DNA of 64,000 nt from Gammaproteobacteria bacterium. Lineage in GTDB: Bacteria > Pseudomonadota > Gammaproteobacteria > Poriferisulfidales > Poriferisulfidaceae. The number at the start of each line of letters is the position of its first letter. The stretch's first letter is position 1. Below, one piece after another: positions 1 through 8,398 of this stretch. A program made the position numbers and the translations under genes. Below the pieces are notes generated by a model. The model saw only the letters and a program-made list of their open reading frames with translations. It was not told where the DNA came from and did not search any database. The stretch is taken from contig JAPOXW010000013.1 of the NCBI GenBank assembly GCA_026706895.1, forward strand, positions 1-64,000, written 5' to 3'.

Positions 1-115
1 ATCAGACAGGACTCCAGACTGAAACTCTGGAGCATTATCTCTGACCGCCGTTCCATACAAAACCGTGATGCGCCGCTATTGATATGTTGTCTTTTTTGTC
101 TGGCTCCGAGATCTT

Positions 116-1150
116 TTACTCTATCAGGTTAACCGCCACTCCTTTTTCCTGCAGGCGATCCGCCCGCATCTGAATATAACGCTGGAATTCGTCGTATTCC
201 AAATACGCGCCCGAAGCTACATAGTCCAGGATGGACTGCACATGAAAGGCCTTGACATAGCCTTCGTTCCGGAAAACTTCCTCGCCTTCAGAATCAAACA
301 TCACCTGCGTCGGGACGACCTTGACTCCCAAGCGCATCGTCCAGTTCAAGGAGTCTGTCTCTTTCCCTGAGGGAGTCGTCAGCGGCACCTTCTCGCGGAT
401 ATCCAATACTGCGATCTCAAATTTCTCAAGAACATCCTGCGTTTCCGGTCGGCGAAAAATATCCTGATGCAACTCGTCGCAACCCAAACATTCCTTTTGT
501 TCGAACATGACTAATAGAGGCTTGTCGCGATCGCGATCCGTCAAGTCAAACGGCGGCCCGGACAGGGTTGAAGACTCAACATGCAGAACACCGTTTCCGG
601 CCTGCTTGTCCTGGCTTCCGTAGTATTCGACGAACCGCTCGCTTGTATAGCGCCGTTCCGAGATGAAACGCATCACGGCCCGGAACCGGGGCGGCGTGTA
701 GTAGCCGTTCATGCGAAAGATGACCGAACCGTCCTCTCCAAAAACCAAAAGGGTTGGGGTGAACATCACCTTGGTTTTCATCGCGTACTCCCTTTCGGGC
801 AAGGCTTCCCCGTCCACATCTGTCACTTCCAGCGCACCAAAAATGTTGATGGCAACGAGATCGAAATGTTCTTGCGCATACTCGGCAATGTCGTACTGAC
901 CCAAGTCATTCTCAATGAACATCTTGCAATACGGGCAGCCGTCCTGATAGAAATACAATATCAGGTGGCGGTCTTCCGCGGAGGCTTCCTCAATGTCCTC
1001 GTTCAGATCCAAGAATGACTGTTTAAACCACTCCGGATGGGATACGTAACCCGGACTGGTCATGTCCGAGCCCAACGCAGGGTCAGACTCGGCCCAAGCT
1101 GCGGGCCAAGCCAGCGTCCAGATCAAAAGAGCGGCAAAAAGCCTGCGCAT
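116..1150 (-). CDS. Exported protein with two thioredoxin-like domains (SoxW-like)
   Basis: This is a 344-residue exported protein. A signal peptide occupies about residues 1-20 (ending AAWA). The first thioredoxin-like domain has CPYC at 72-75 and a likely cis-Pro in FTPTLLVF. The second, near residues 200-330, has CLGC at 221-224 and VVPTQVMF. It is the last gene of the sox operon and starts 8 bases after the preceding gene. By analogy with SoxW/SoxS thioredoxins it probably keeps Sox protein cysteines reduced in the periplasm, for example the SoxY carrier cysteine. Having two redox domains is unlike ordinary single-domain SoxW. Fold and export are well supported; the Sox-specific role is inferred from position. 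Confidence 0.8.
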   Translation of the reverse strand: MRRLFAALLIWTLAWPAAWAESDPALGSDMTSPGYVSHPEWFKQSFLDLNEDIEEASAEDRHLILYFYQDGCPYCKMFIENDLGQYDIAEYAQEHFDLVAINIFGALEVTDVDGEALPEREYAMKTKVMFTPTLLVFGEDGSVIFRMNGYYTPPRFRAVMRFISERRYTSERFVEYYGSQDKQAGNGVLHVESSTLSGPPFDLTDRDRDKPLLVMFEQKECLGCDELHQDIFRRPETQDVLEKFEIAVLDIREKVPLTTPSGKETDSLNWTMRLGVKVVPTQVMFDSEGEEVFRNEGYVKAFHVQSILDYVASGAYLEYDEFQRYIQMRADRLQEKGVAVNLIE

Positions 1151-1158
1151 AACTCCAA

Positions 1159-1626
1159 CTATTCTTCAAATTCCAGGTCGTCCATAACCTCATCAATGCC
1201 AGCCTGAGCGCAGGCCTCGTCAATTTCCCCGGTCGCGCCGGAGACCCCGACACCCCCGTAGAACTGGCCTCCCGCCTCGATCGGCAGTCCGCCGCGCAAA
1301 CCAGTCAATTTCTTGCTGGCACGCGCCAAGGGCTTTGGAACTTCCATGCTTGGCAGGCGCATGTTCGCTGAAGTCTTTGCCTTTTTCTTGGCGATTTTGA
1401 CCGTGACCGGTGAAGCCAACGCATGGCGCAACAACGCCTGGATCCGCCCGTCGCGCGCCACCACCACAGCAGTGACCTGATAGCCTTCCTTGGCACAATG
1501 TTCCAAGGCGGTCACCACGATCCGCTGGGCAACGTCCGCGGTAATCAACTTGACCGTGACCGTGTTGCCTGCAACAGCAGGTGCTGCAAAGCACAGCAGC
1601 AATAAACCCGTAGCAACTCGCTTCAT
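1159..1626 (-). CDS. GlcG/HbpS-like (DUF336) exported protein in sox operon
   Basis: This is a 155-residue protein with a cleavable signal peptide (residues 1-19, ending AVAG) and a GlcG/HbpS-type domain that includes the typical glycine-rich stretch GLPIEAGGQFYGGVGVSG. ATG at 1626 is chosen because AGGAGG lies 5 bases upstream. The gene sits 14 bases after soxB and just before the thioredoxin gene. Family members bind haem or act in redox sensing, and they recur in sox clusters. No specific function is established here. A longer reading frame upstream overlaps soxB and is unlikely to be used. Confidence 0.8.
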   Translation of the reverse strand: MKRVATGLLLLCFAAPAVAGNTVTVKLITADVAQRIVVTALEHCAKEGYQVTAVVVARDGRIQALLRHALASPVTVKIAKKKAKTSANMRLPSMEVPKPLARASKKLTGLRGGLPIEAGGQFYGGVGVSGATGEIDEACAQAGIDEVMDDLEFEE

Positions 1627-1640
1627 GAATTCCTCCTTTT

Positions 1641-3386
1641 TCAAATCCCGATTCCTGGATTGTTTTGAACGTTCAGCAAACGTGGCTGGTCGAGCGTCGC
1701 AAGATTGACTTCCTTCTGTGAAAGCAGCCAATTCTTCACTATATCCCAAACCGGCGGCCCCGGCGCTACCGAGCCGACGACCCCCCAGCCCGTCACCTTG
1801 TAGCGGCGCTTCGGGTCTAGTGCCGCGCCGTCGCGGGTGCGCAGATCCCGGAGTCTTTCCCCGATCGGGGCCGTCGGGTCCAGGCTGTATTCGATTCCGG
1901 CCATGCGCACCATGTCCCCTCCCTGCTGCAGGTATGGATCCAGGTTGAAAAGATTGTCCGCCACATCCTCCAGAATCAGCTTGATCTGCTCTCCGCTCAT
2001 CTCGTTCATGTACGTTTCCGGGTACGTGATAGCCGTCTGGGCCAGGACGTGCTCCATGGTCAGGGTTTCGCCCGGCAATACGCTCGTCCCCCAGCGGAAG
2101 CCCGGAGACAGGGCGACTTCGGCATCGTAGTGCTCCAGAAGCGCCTCGCAGATGACCTGGTCGAAAGTCCCGTTGAAATTACCCCGGCGGTACAGGGTCT
2201 GCCCCGCCACCGCAAGCGGCTGATTCAGGGTTTCCAGATGCGGGAACCGCGCCTGATCGATCCAGTTCTGCATTTCAGGATCCGGCGGAAGCATCGAGGA
2301 GAACACCGGAAGCAAGCGATAGCGGGCGTCGGCCATGCGGCCCTGCTTCACTTGAAAATCCATGACACCCAGGAATTTCCCATTCGACCCCGCATTGGTC
2401 ACCAGCGTGACCCCTCCGGGATTCTTGACCTTGATCGCGGTCGGCACCCCGTCGTGGGTATGCCCACCGAAAATCGCATCCAGTCCCGACACCCGGGAAG
2501 CGAGCTTGAGGTCCACGTCCATGCCGTTGTGCGACAACAGCAAGACAAGGCTCGGGTTGTGGCGTGCCCGGATCTCGCCAACCAATGTCTGCAGGGCAGC
2601 CTCCTGGATGCCGTAATTCCAGTCAGGGACGAATCGCCTGGGATTCGCAACCGGCGTGTACGGGAACGCCTGCCCGATCACAGCCACCTGCACACCCCCG
2701 ACATCGCGCAGGGCATAAGGCTGGAATGCGTGCCCGGTCTCTTCGTCGAATGCCGGGCGTTCATCGAACAAGGCTTCTTCCGTCAGGAAAACGTTCTGGG
2801 CAACGAATTCAGCTTCCGACTGCGCCAGGTTGGCGCGCAGCGCTTCTTCTCCGTACGTGAATTCCCAGTGTCCAGTCATTACGTCCACGCCCAAGCGGTT
2901 GCACGCTTCCACCATGTCCGCGCCCTGGCTCCACATGGCCGTCGCCGACCCCTGCCAGGTGTCCCCGCCATCCAGCAACAAAGTACGATCCGCGCCCGCA
3001 GCCTCCCTCAGACGTGAAATCAAGGTGGACAGATGCGCAAAGCCCCCCACCTCGCCGTACTTTTCCGCCAAAGACGGAAAATCGAGGTAAGTCAGCGCAT
3101 GCGCTTCTGCACTGCCTGCACTCAGGCCAAAGTGATCCAGGAAAGCTTGCCCGACCAAGTGAGGTGGCCGGCCCCGTGCCGGGCCGAGTCCCAGATTGGT
3201 GTCCGGCTCACGAAAGTAGACCGGCAACAACTGCGCGTGACAGTCGGTGAAATGCAGGATTCGGACGTTGCCGAAAGATGGGAGATCGTACAGGGCATCC
3301 GCAGCCCGTGCACCGCGGTACGGCAGGATCCCTGCCGCCGAAGCCGCCACCATCACCGACAGAAATTCGCGTCGGTTCAGGTGCAT
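1641..3386 (-). CDS. soxB: SoxB, thiosulfohydrolase of the Sox complex
   Basis: SoxB hydrolyses the sulfone sulfate from the sulfur chain carried on SoxY in the periplasm. The 581-residue protein begins with a twin-arginine signal (NRREFLS at 4-10, then a hydrophobic stretch ending ARA). The metallophosphoesterase/5'-nucleotidase fold follows, with metal-binding motifs HFTDCH (45-50), DGGDTWQG, TGHWEFTYG, LSHNGMDVD and GGHTHD, and then a 5'-nucleotidase C-terminal domain. It lies 7 bases after the SoxK-like gene in the operon. Full length with all expected motifs. Export depends on Tat, whose genes tatA and tatBC are elsewhere in this window. Confidence 0.97.
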   Translation of the reverse strand: MHLNRREFLSVMVAASAAGILPYRGARAADALYDLPSFGNVRILHFTDCHAQLLPVYFREPDTNLGLGPARGRPPHLVGQAFLDHFGLSAGSAEAHALTYLDFPSLAEKYGEVGGFAHLSTLISRLREAAGADRTLLLDGGDTWQGSATAMWSQGADMVEACNRLGVDVMTGHWEFTYGEEALRANLAQSEAEFVAQNVFLTEEALFDERPAFDEETGHAFQPYALRDVGGVQVAVIGQAFPYTPVANPRRFVPDWNYGIQEAALQTLVGEIRARHNPSLVLLLSHNGMDVDLKLASRVSGLDAIFGGHTHDGVPTAIKVKNPGGVTLVTNAGSNGKFLGVMDFQVKQGRMADARYRLLPVFSSMLPPDPEMQNWIDQARFPHLETLNQPLAVAGQTLYRRGNFNGTFDQVICEALLEHYDAEVALSPGFRWGTSVLPGETLTMEHVLAQTAITYPETYMNEMSGEQIKLILEDVADNLFNLDPYLQQGGDMVRMAGIEYSLDPTAPIGERLRDLRTRDGAALDPKRRYKVTGWGVVGSVAPGPPVWDIVKNWLLSQKEVNLATLDQPRLLNVQNNPGIGI

Positions 3387-3393
3387 CGGAGTT

Positions 3394-3705
3394 TTATTCC
3401 AGGAAAGGATCGAGCCCGACGTTGCCAGCCTGCGAAGTCATCTGCTCGTGGCCCCGGTGTCCTTGGTGCTCTGCTTGCTTCGCCAACTTGATCGCCCCTT
3501 CGAAGTCGCCTTCCTCGGCTTTCTTCTTGGCCTCCTTCAGCATCTTTGCGGTATCGCGCCATTCGCCGCTGACTGAAGCCGCTTTCTGCTGCGCAGCGAC
3601 CGCTGCCTCGTATGCCTCGTCGAAGTCCGCCTGATCGGCTGTCAACGCAACCGTCAAACCCAAGCACAAGGCCAAGATCACAAAAACTGGCATCTTCGAT
3701 TTCAC
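3394..3705 (-). CDS. soxK: SoxXA-binding protein (SoxK-like)
   Basis: This is a small exported protein of 103 residues, with a signal peptide over about residues 1-22. The mature part is alanine-, lysine- and glutamate-rich and helical (for example AYEAAVAAQQKAASV and AKKKAEEGDFEGAIKLAKQAE). This matches SoxK, the SoxXA-binding subunit that increases SoxXA activity in organisms with type-II SoxXA. It sits exactly between soxA and soxB, where soxK is usually found. Identification rests on size, composition and position rather than on a catalytic motif. Confidence 0.8.
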   Translation of the reverse strand: MKSKMPVFVILALCLGLTVALTADQADFDEAYEAAVAAQQKAASVSGEWRDTAKMLKEAKKKAEEGDFEGAIKLAKQAEHQGHRGHEQMTSQAGNVGLDPFLE

Positions 3706-3712
3706 GGTGTCC

Positions 3713-4570
3713 TTACTTCCGTGCTGCCGGCCCGTTCAGGGGCAAGCCGTTGCTCATATGGGTATGGAAATATTCCAGGTTCCGGTATTCCTCGCCCTGG
3801 GCCTCGAACGGTTTAGCGCGGACCTGCTTGTTGCAACCGGTATAGCGGCGGTGCAGGGTTCCGATCGCGCCCCACTTCGACCGGTAGACCGGCCAGCCGG
3901 TCGCCTGACCCAATGCAGGGCTTAGGGGTTCGGTCCGGAGCGTGCGCCCCGCCATGCTGAAATGGCAATGCGCGCAAGCGAAATTCAATTGGCCGCGGCG
4001 CGTGAAATAGAACTCGCGTCCCTTCTTGTACGCCTCCAATGCGCCGGGGTCGTCCTCGGGCACCACCACATTGATGATCTGACCTCGCGACTCGTACGCC
4101 ATGTAGGCCAGAAGGTCCACGATCAGGCCTTTCTTGTACTTCAGCGGTTCTTCGCCGTTGGCCTCGCGGCATTGGTTGATTGCAAGCGCCAGGGTGACAA
4201 CCTGCCCCTGCTCCTTGTCCCACCGCGGGTAGTGATGCTGAACGCCCGGCTCGCCGAAGCAGTCCGCGTAAGACTTCCCGTTGGCGAACGGGGTGTTCCA
4301 CATTTCTTCGCCATTGCCGACCGCGATTTCATAGGGTGGAAATTCCTCGATCAACAGCCAGTTTTCATACCAGGCCTTGTTCAAAGCGTATGTGCCATTG
4401 GCGAAATCTTCCCAAGCAATCTCGGGAAACTTTTCTGTGAAGAACTTCTGTATCGCCTCCAAGTCCTTCTTGGGACTCACATCGGCATCCAGGCTTTCCG
4501 CACCCGCATTGGCCACCAACCCCGCCAGCAGCAGGGAAGCCGACCAAGCCAAGACTTTTCTAGAGATCAT
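3713..4570 (-). CDS. soxA: SoxA, dihaem/monohaem cytochrome c of SoxXA
   Basis: SoxA is the catalytic subunit of the SoxXA cytochrome that couples thiosulfate oxidatively to the SoxY cysteine. The 285-residue precursor has a signal peptide (ending ANAGA near residue 24) and one c-type haem site, CAHCH. The conserved cysteine that ligates the active-site haem and forms the persulfide is seen in RRYTGCNKQ. Only one CxxCH occurs, so this is the single-haem SoxA type. A cysteine pair (ADCFGEP and INQC) replaces the N-terminal haem site and probably forms a disulfide. Its start overlaps the soxZ stop (ATGA), indicating translational coupling. Confidence 0.96.
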   Translation of the reverse strand: MISRKVLAWSASLLLAGLVANAGAESLDADVSPKKDLEAIQKFFTEKFPEIAWEDFANGTYALNKAWYENWLLIEEFPPYEIAVGNGEEMWNTPFANGKSYADCFGEPGVQHHYPRWDKEQGQVVTLALAINQCREANGEEPLKYKKGLIVDLLAYMAYESRGQIINVVVPEDDPGALEAYKKGREFYFTRRGQLNFACAHCHFSMAGRTLRTEPLSPALGQATGWPVYRSKWGAIGTLHRRYTGCNKQVRAKPFEAQGEEYRNLEYFHTHMSNGLPLNGPAARK

Positions 4571-4875
4571 TTGACCTCGGCTTCTAGCGAATCCGAATGG
4601 CCATCGTTGTCCGTCCAGCTCAGGGTCACGATGTCACCCTTGGAGCCTTTGTATTTAAACGACAGATACGGGTTCTTGGAGACGCCCGTCCCCCAGTTCG
4701 CGGTAAAGACGACCTTGTCGCCGACCGTCGCGGTGACTTCCTGAATAAAGTGCTCCGGAATGATGTTCCCGTCTTCGTCCTTACGCAGGCCTGTCTCCAT
4801 CGGATGAGTAATCAGGGCCTTCACGGTCACGATACCGTTTTTTTCCTTAGCCCGTACACGCATGCTTCCTGCCAT
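4567..4875 (-). CDS. soxZ: SoxZ, sulfur-carrier partner of SoxY
   Basis: SoxZ pairs with SoxY to present the sulfur-carrying cysteine to the other Sox enzymes. The 102-residue protein has the SoxZ immunoglobulin-like fold, with the typical stretches HPMETGLRKDEDG and TANWGTGVSKNPYLSF. ATG at 4875 is chosen because AGGAGG lies 8 bases upstream and the product then begins MAGSMRVRA, without a signal peptide. SoxZ is normally co-exported with SoxY. A longer in-frame start at 4911 would overlap soxY and is not needed. The stop overlaps the soxA start by 4 bases. Confidence 0.95.
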   Translation of the reverse strand: MAGSMRVRAKEKNGIVTVKALITHPMETGLRKDEDGNIIPEHFIQEVTATVGDKVVFTANWGTGVSKNPYLSFKYKGSKGDIVTLSWTDNDGHSDSLEAEVK

Positions 4876-4891
4876 GATTTTGCCTCCTGGT

Positions 4892-5329
4892 TCAGCCGCC
4901 GCAGCCGCCAATGGTTACTTTGACTTCCCGCACGCCGGAATACGATTTGCCGCCCGCTTCGACCAGTGCCACGACGTTGGACGTCTTGAGCATCTTCACT
5001 CGGGTCGAGACATACGGGACTGAATCGGCGGTCAGATCGTACGTGGACGTCAACGGCAGAGGATTCTGCTCGACCACGATACTGATCCGAGTCACGTCTT
5101 CCAGCGTCGTGGAAACCGAAATCGGGACCACTGCGCCGTTTTCCGCAATATCGGGAGCAGTAATGGTGATCGCATCGCTGGGCGCCAGTTTACTGCTTGT
5201 CAGCATGTCGATCAGTGCGTTGGACTCTTGAGCCTCGAACGCCTCTTTGGGCCAAGCGGCCTGCACGGAACCCGCTACGCATAGCGTCCCCAAGCCTAGA
5301 CCCGCTGTTAGAAAAGTTCTTCGATCCAT
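4892..5329 (-). CDS. soxY: SoxY, sulfur carrier with C-terminal GGCGG arm
   Basis: SoxY is the periplasmic carrier on which thiosulfate intermediates are covalently bound. The 145-residue precursor starts with a Tat signal (DRRTFLTAG, cleavage near SVQA) and ends in the swinging arm VKVTIGGCGG, whose cysteine carries the sulfur chain. SoxY enters the periplasm through Tat, taking SoxZ with it. The gene follows soxX by 18 bases and is followed directly by soxZ. All hallmark features are present. Confidence 0.97.
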   Translation of the reverse strand: MDRRTFLTAGLGLGTLCVAGSVQAAWPKEAFEAQESNALIDMLTSSKLAPSDAITITAPDIAENGAVVPISVSTTLEDVTRISIVVEQNPLPLTSTYDLTADSVPYVSTRVKMLKTSNVVALVEAGGKSYSGVREVKVTIGGCGG

Positions 5330-5347
5330 AATCTTGTTCTCTCCCGG

Positions 5348-5695
5348 CTACAGAGTGTGTATGAATTCGACAACTTTGTCGATTTCCTCTTCCGTCAGAA
5401 TCTGGTGCTTGCCGAACGGCGGCATCATGGCGTGCGGCCGGAACTGGGTCTGATCCCAGACATTCTGCCGCAAGACTTCCCTGTCCGGAAAACGCGCCTG
5501 CATCGCGATCAGCGGCACCGAGATGGTGCCCGGAACCTCGCCCCCTGCGATCGAGTGGCACGAGAGGCAGTTTCCCTTTTTCCTGTCGAAGGCGATTTGC
5601 CGCCCTTCTTCGATCATTGCGTCGTCCGCCTGCGCCAATGGCGCGAAGCCTACGCATGCGACGGCCAGCAGCAACGACAAGCTAGAGAATTTCAC
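5348..5695 (-). CDS. soxX: SoxX, monohaem cytochrome c subunit of SoxXA
   Basis: SoxX is the electron-accepting cytochrome subunit of SoxXA. The 115-residue precursor has a signal peptide (about residues 1-23, ending LAQA), a haem site CLSCH and the distal methionine region in HAMMPPFGKH. It is the first gene of the sox operon. A TATAAT element lies about 33 bases upstream of the ATG on the same strand. No transcriptional regulator gene is visible next to it. Confidence 0.95.
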   Translation of the reverse strand: MKFSSLSLLLAVACVGFAPLAQADDAMIEEGRQIAFDRKKGNCLSCHSIAGGEVPGTISVPLIAMQARFPDREVLRQNVWDQTQFRPHAMMPPFGKHQILTEEEIDKVVEFIHTL

Positions 5696-5727
5696 GTTTG
5701 ATGCCTTGAAATCCGCAACGGCGAGAC

Positions 5728-5733
5728 ATTATA
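5728..5733 (-). promoter_or_regulatory. Candidate -10 box of the sox operon
   Basis: Read on the minus strand this is TATAAT, placing the transcription start near 5721 and leaving a leader of about 26 bases to the soxX ATG. No good -35 is seen 16-18 bases upstream, so an activator may be needed. It is the only -10 consensus match in the short soxX-tRNA gap on this strand. Confidence 0.5.
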
Positions 5734-5787
5734 CCTAAAGAAAATAAGGGTTTTTCGACAAAAATTTACAAAAAACGCTTTAGAATA

Positions 5788-5816
5788 TTGGCGAAAATCG
5801 TCGCTACTGATAGACT
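5788..5816 (+). promoter_or_regulatory. Sigma70 promoter for tRNA-Val
   Basis: TTGGCG at 5788-5793 and TAGACT at 5811-5816 are separated by 17 bases. The predicted start is about 5 bases before the tRNA 5' end, which is typical of tRNA promoters. Confidence 0.6.
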
Positions 5817-5827
5817 GTTTTGCGGAT

Positions 5828-5902
5828 GGGCGATTAGCTCAGGGGGAGAGCGCTGCCTTCACACGGCAGAGGTCGCTGGTTCAATCCCAGCATCGCCCAC
5901 CA
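5828..5902 (+). tRNA. tRNA-Val(CAC)
   Basis: The acceptor stem GGGCGAT pairs with ATCGCCC. The D arm is GCTC-loop-GAGC. The anticodon stem CTGCC/GGCAG encloses TTCACAC (anticodon CAC), and the T arm is CTGG-TTCAATC-CCAG. CCA is encoded at 5900-5902. The anticodon reads GTG codons, a dedicated isoacceptor found alongside the more usual TAC and GAC forms in some proteobacteria. Confidence 0.95.
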
Positions 5903-5970
5903 CTCCCGATCACACTTCGCTTCAGCGACTCGAAACGTATCGTCGCCTGCTAGAATTTCTGATGTGCTCC

Positions 5971-6046
5971 GCCCCCATCGGTTAAGCGGATAAACCACGG
6001 GATTCCTAATCCCGGACTGGTGGTTCGAATCCACCTGGGGGCGCCA
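5971..6046 (+). tRNA. tRNA-Arg(CCT)
   Basis: The acceptor stem GCCCCCA pairs with TGGGGGC, discriminator G, with CCA encoded. The anticodon stem CGGGA/TCCCG encloses TTCCTAA (anticodon CCT), and the T arm is GTGG-TTCGAAT-CCAC. It reads AGG codons. A TAGAAT sequence at 5951-5956 may be its own -10. The 3' end lies only 6 bases from the stop codon of the convergent acetolactate-synthase-like gene. Confidence 0.95.
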
Positions 6047-6052
6047 CCCCCC

Positions 6053-7705
6053 TCAGATCGGGCAGACGATCTCGCCGAGGTGCTTGATGAGGCGCATGTT
6101 CTCCTCGTAGTCGATCGGCACCACGATCAAAGATGGCCCTTCTTCTTCGAACGCTGCTTCCAGCGTCGCCTCAAGGTCCCGGCTGGCTGTCACCACGTGT
6201 CCGTGCCAACCGAACGCCCGGGCCAGTTCCAGCCAATCCGGATTCGTGAACTCCAATTCCGTGTGACTGTTGAACTGCTGTTCCTGTTTCCAGGAAATCA
6301 GCCCGTAACCACCATCCTCCCACACCATCACGACGATAGGCACGCCCAAACGACGGGCAGTCTCCATCTCCTGCACGTTCATCAGGAACCCGCCATCGCC
6401 GCAGATCGCCAGGATCCTGCGATCCGGATGCACGAGACTCGCTGCAATCGCTCCGGGCAGTGCAAATCCCATCGAGCAAAATCCGTTAGGAATCAAACAG
6501 GTATTGGGTTCATGGCAGTGATAATGGCGGGCGATCCACATCTTGTGCGCGCCCACATCGGACAGCAGGATGTCCGATGGACCCATGACCTCACGCACGT
6601 CCCAAAGCACTTTTTGGGGACGTAATTTTCCTTTCGTATCGTCGTCCTTGTAGGCAGCGAACTCGCCCAGCATCTCTTCCCGGACCCTTTTCTCCCGGGA
6701 CAAGTCCCAGTCCATCTTCCCGTTCACCCGCGCCCGCTCGTTGAGCATGGCCAGGGTCTGGGCCAGATCACCGATCAGTTCCACTTCGGGATGGTAGTGA
6801 AAGTCGATTTCGGCTGGCTGGAAATCCGCATGAATGATGGTCTTGGTCCCGTCCGGATTCCAGAGGTGCGGGTGGTATTCGACCATGTCATAGCCCACAG
6901 CCAGCACCATGTCCGCCGCGTCGATCGCGCAGGCCACCAGGTCCTTGGCTCCCAAGCCAATGGTGAACAGGCAGTAGTCTTCGTCCATGTTGACGCAGCC
7001 TTTCGCCATGAACGTGCTGATCACGCCGATGTCGGTCTGCTCGCAGAACATGCGCAATTGCTGGCTGGCCCGGATCCGGATGCAACCATTCCCGGCAAGG
7101 ATCACCGGACGCCGCGCCCGGCACAACATGTCGAAAGCCCGATCAATCTGTTCTTCGGCCGGGATCGGTCTGCGGAAACGAACCGGGGCGATCGGTTCCA
7201 TGTCGGTGTCTCGTTTTGCAATGTCCTCCGGCAACTCAAGGTGAACGGCGCCGGGCTTTTCGCTGCGCGCGATGCGAACCGCCTTGCGCACGATTTCCGG
7301 AAGGCTATCCGGTTGGATGATGCTGGTCGACCATTTCGTCACTGCTTGGAACATGCTCACGGCATCCATGATCTGGTGGGATTCCTTGTGCTGGCGGGCG
7401 GTGGAGCCCTGGCCAGTCAATACCAGCATCGGCGACCGGTCCATGTTGGCGTTCGCCACGCCTGTCACCAGGTTGGTGGCGCCCGGACCCAAGGTGCCCA
7501 AGCAGCCTGCCGGCTGCCCGGTCAATCGGCCGTACACATCGGCCATGAATGCCGCCCCCTGTTCGTGCCGGGTCAGGATAAATTCAACCTTGTCCGACTT
7601 CGACAGGGACATGACGAAGTCCGCGTTCTCTTCCCCAGGAACGCCGAATACATACTCGATGCCCTCGGCCTCAAGGCAACGGACAAACAGGTCAGACGCT
7701 TTCAT
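6053..7705 (-). CDS. Acetolactate synthase-like thiamine-diphosphate enzyme
   Basis: This is a 550-residue enzyme of the acetolactate synthase (AlsS/IlvB) group, which condenses two pyruvates to acetolactate using thiamine diphosphate. The N-terminal pyrimidine-binding domain carries the catalytic glutamate context TRHEQGAAFMADVYGR and GTLGPGATNLVTG. The central domain and C-terminal diphosphate-binding domain (CGDGGFLMN, then EDGGYGLI) are complete. No small regulatory subunit gene follows, and it stands as a single gene. That suggests a catabolic or stand-alone ALS rather than the biosynthetic IlvBN pair, but substrate cannot be settled from sequence. Related enzymes such as oxalyl-CoA decarboxylase or glyoxylate carboligase are less likely. 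Confidence 0.85.
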   Translation of the reverse strand: MKASDLFVRCLEAEGIEYVFGVPGEENADFVMSLSKSDKVEFILTRHEQGAAFMADVYGRLTGQPAGCLGTLGPGATNLVTGVANANMDRSPMLVLTGQGSTARQHKESHQIMDAVSMFQAVTKWSTSIIQPDSLPEIVRKAVRIARSEKPGAVHLELPEDIAKRDTDMEPIAPVRFRRPIPAEEQIDRAFDMLCRARRPVILAGNGCIRIRASQQLRMFCEQTDIGVISTFMAKGCVNMDEDYCLFTIGLGAKDLVACAIDAADMVLAVGYDMVEYHPHLWNPDGTKTIIHADFQPAEIDFHYHPEVELIGDLAQTLAMLNERARVNGKMDWDLSREKRVREEMLGEFAAYKDDDTKGKLRPQKVLWDVREVMGPSDILLSDVGAHKMWIARHYHCHEPNTCLIPNGFCSMGFALPGAIAASLVHPDRRILAICGDGGFLMNVQEMETARRLGVPIVVMVWEDGGYGLISWKQEQQFNSHTELEFTNPDWLELARAFGWHGHVVTASRDLEATLEAAFEEEGPSLIVVPIDYEENMRLIKHLGEIVCPI

Positions 7706-7735
7706 TACTGAAGGGTTTGCCTGCCCATTTTAGAC

Positions 7736-8398
7736 TCAATACTTGCGCGCCAAAGTCAGGCCGTCTCCGATCGGCACCAGGCTGACCATGACCCGGGAAT
7801 CATTCGCCAGCATCCGGTTGAATTCCCGGATGGCAACCGTGTCGGATTCCTGTTCGGCAGGATCCGCCACCCGCCCGGACCACAAGGTGTTGTCTACCGC
7901 GATCACCCCGCCGGGCCGGATCAAATCCAGCAGGTGTTCGTAGTAAGCCTGATAGTTCCCCTTGTCGGCATCGATGAAGGCGAAGTCGAAGCGCCCGGCC
8001 TCTCCGGCCTCGCGCATCTGAGCCAAGGTTTCAAGCGCCGGAGCCAACCGCAGGTCAATGCGCTCCGCCACTTTGGCCTGCTCCCAGAACTCCCGCCCGA
8101 TCGCAGCCCACTCCTCGCTGATATCGCAACATACGACTCGCCCACGGGCCCCGACCGCCTGCGCCATGCACAAAGCGCTGTAACCGGTATAGGTACCGAC
8201 CTCGATGACCTGCTGCGCATTCATCAGTTTGAGCAACAGCTTGAAGAATTGCCCCTGCTCGGGACTGATCTGCATGTAGTGCTCTTCCAGCGTGGCCGTT
8301 CGGGCACGCAGGGCGTGGGCCACCGGATCCTCGTCGACCGACACTTCCAGCAGATACTGATGCAGCGTGTCGTCCAGACCGAAGGTTCGCGTACTCAT
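7736..8398 (-). CDS. Class I SAM-dependent O-methyltransferase
   Basis: This 220-residue protein belongs to the caffeoyl-CoA/catechol O-methyltransferase-type family (Methyltransf_3). It has the SAM-binding motif VIEVGTYTGYSAL, the acidic motif CCDISEEW, and the metal/catalytic region FAFIDADKGNYQAYYEH followed by AVDNTLWSG. ATG at 8398 overlaps the stop codon of the upstream carbonic anhydrase gene (ATGA), so the two are translationally coupled. Bacterial members methylate small catechols or unknown metabolites, and the substrate here is unknown. Confidence 0.85.
   Translation of the reverse strand: MSTRTFGLDDTLHQYLLEVSVDEDPVAHALRARTATLEEHYMQISPEQGQFFKLLLKLMNAQQVIEVGTYTGYSALCMAQAVGARGRVVCCDISEEWAAIGREFWEQAKVAERIDLRLAPALETLAQMREAGEAGRFDFAFIDADKGNYQAYYEHLLDLIRPGGVIAVDNTLWSGRVADPAEQESDTVAIREFNRMLANDSRVMVSLVPIGDGLTLARKY

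Noticed and set aside
12-32. Hairpin CTCCAGA/TCTGGAG near the window start
   Set aside because: A 7-bp stem at the end of the sox operon, but no T tract in either direction; too weak to call a terminator.
6791-7711. About 300-codon plus-strand frame
   Set aside because: Antisense to the acetolactate-synthase-like gene, no motifs.
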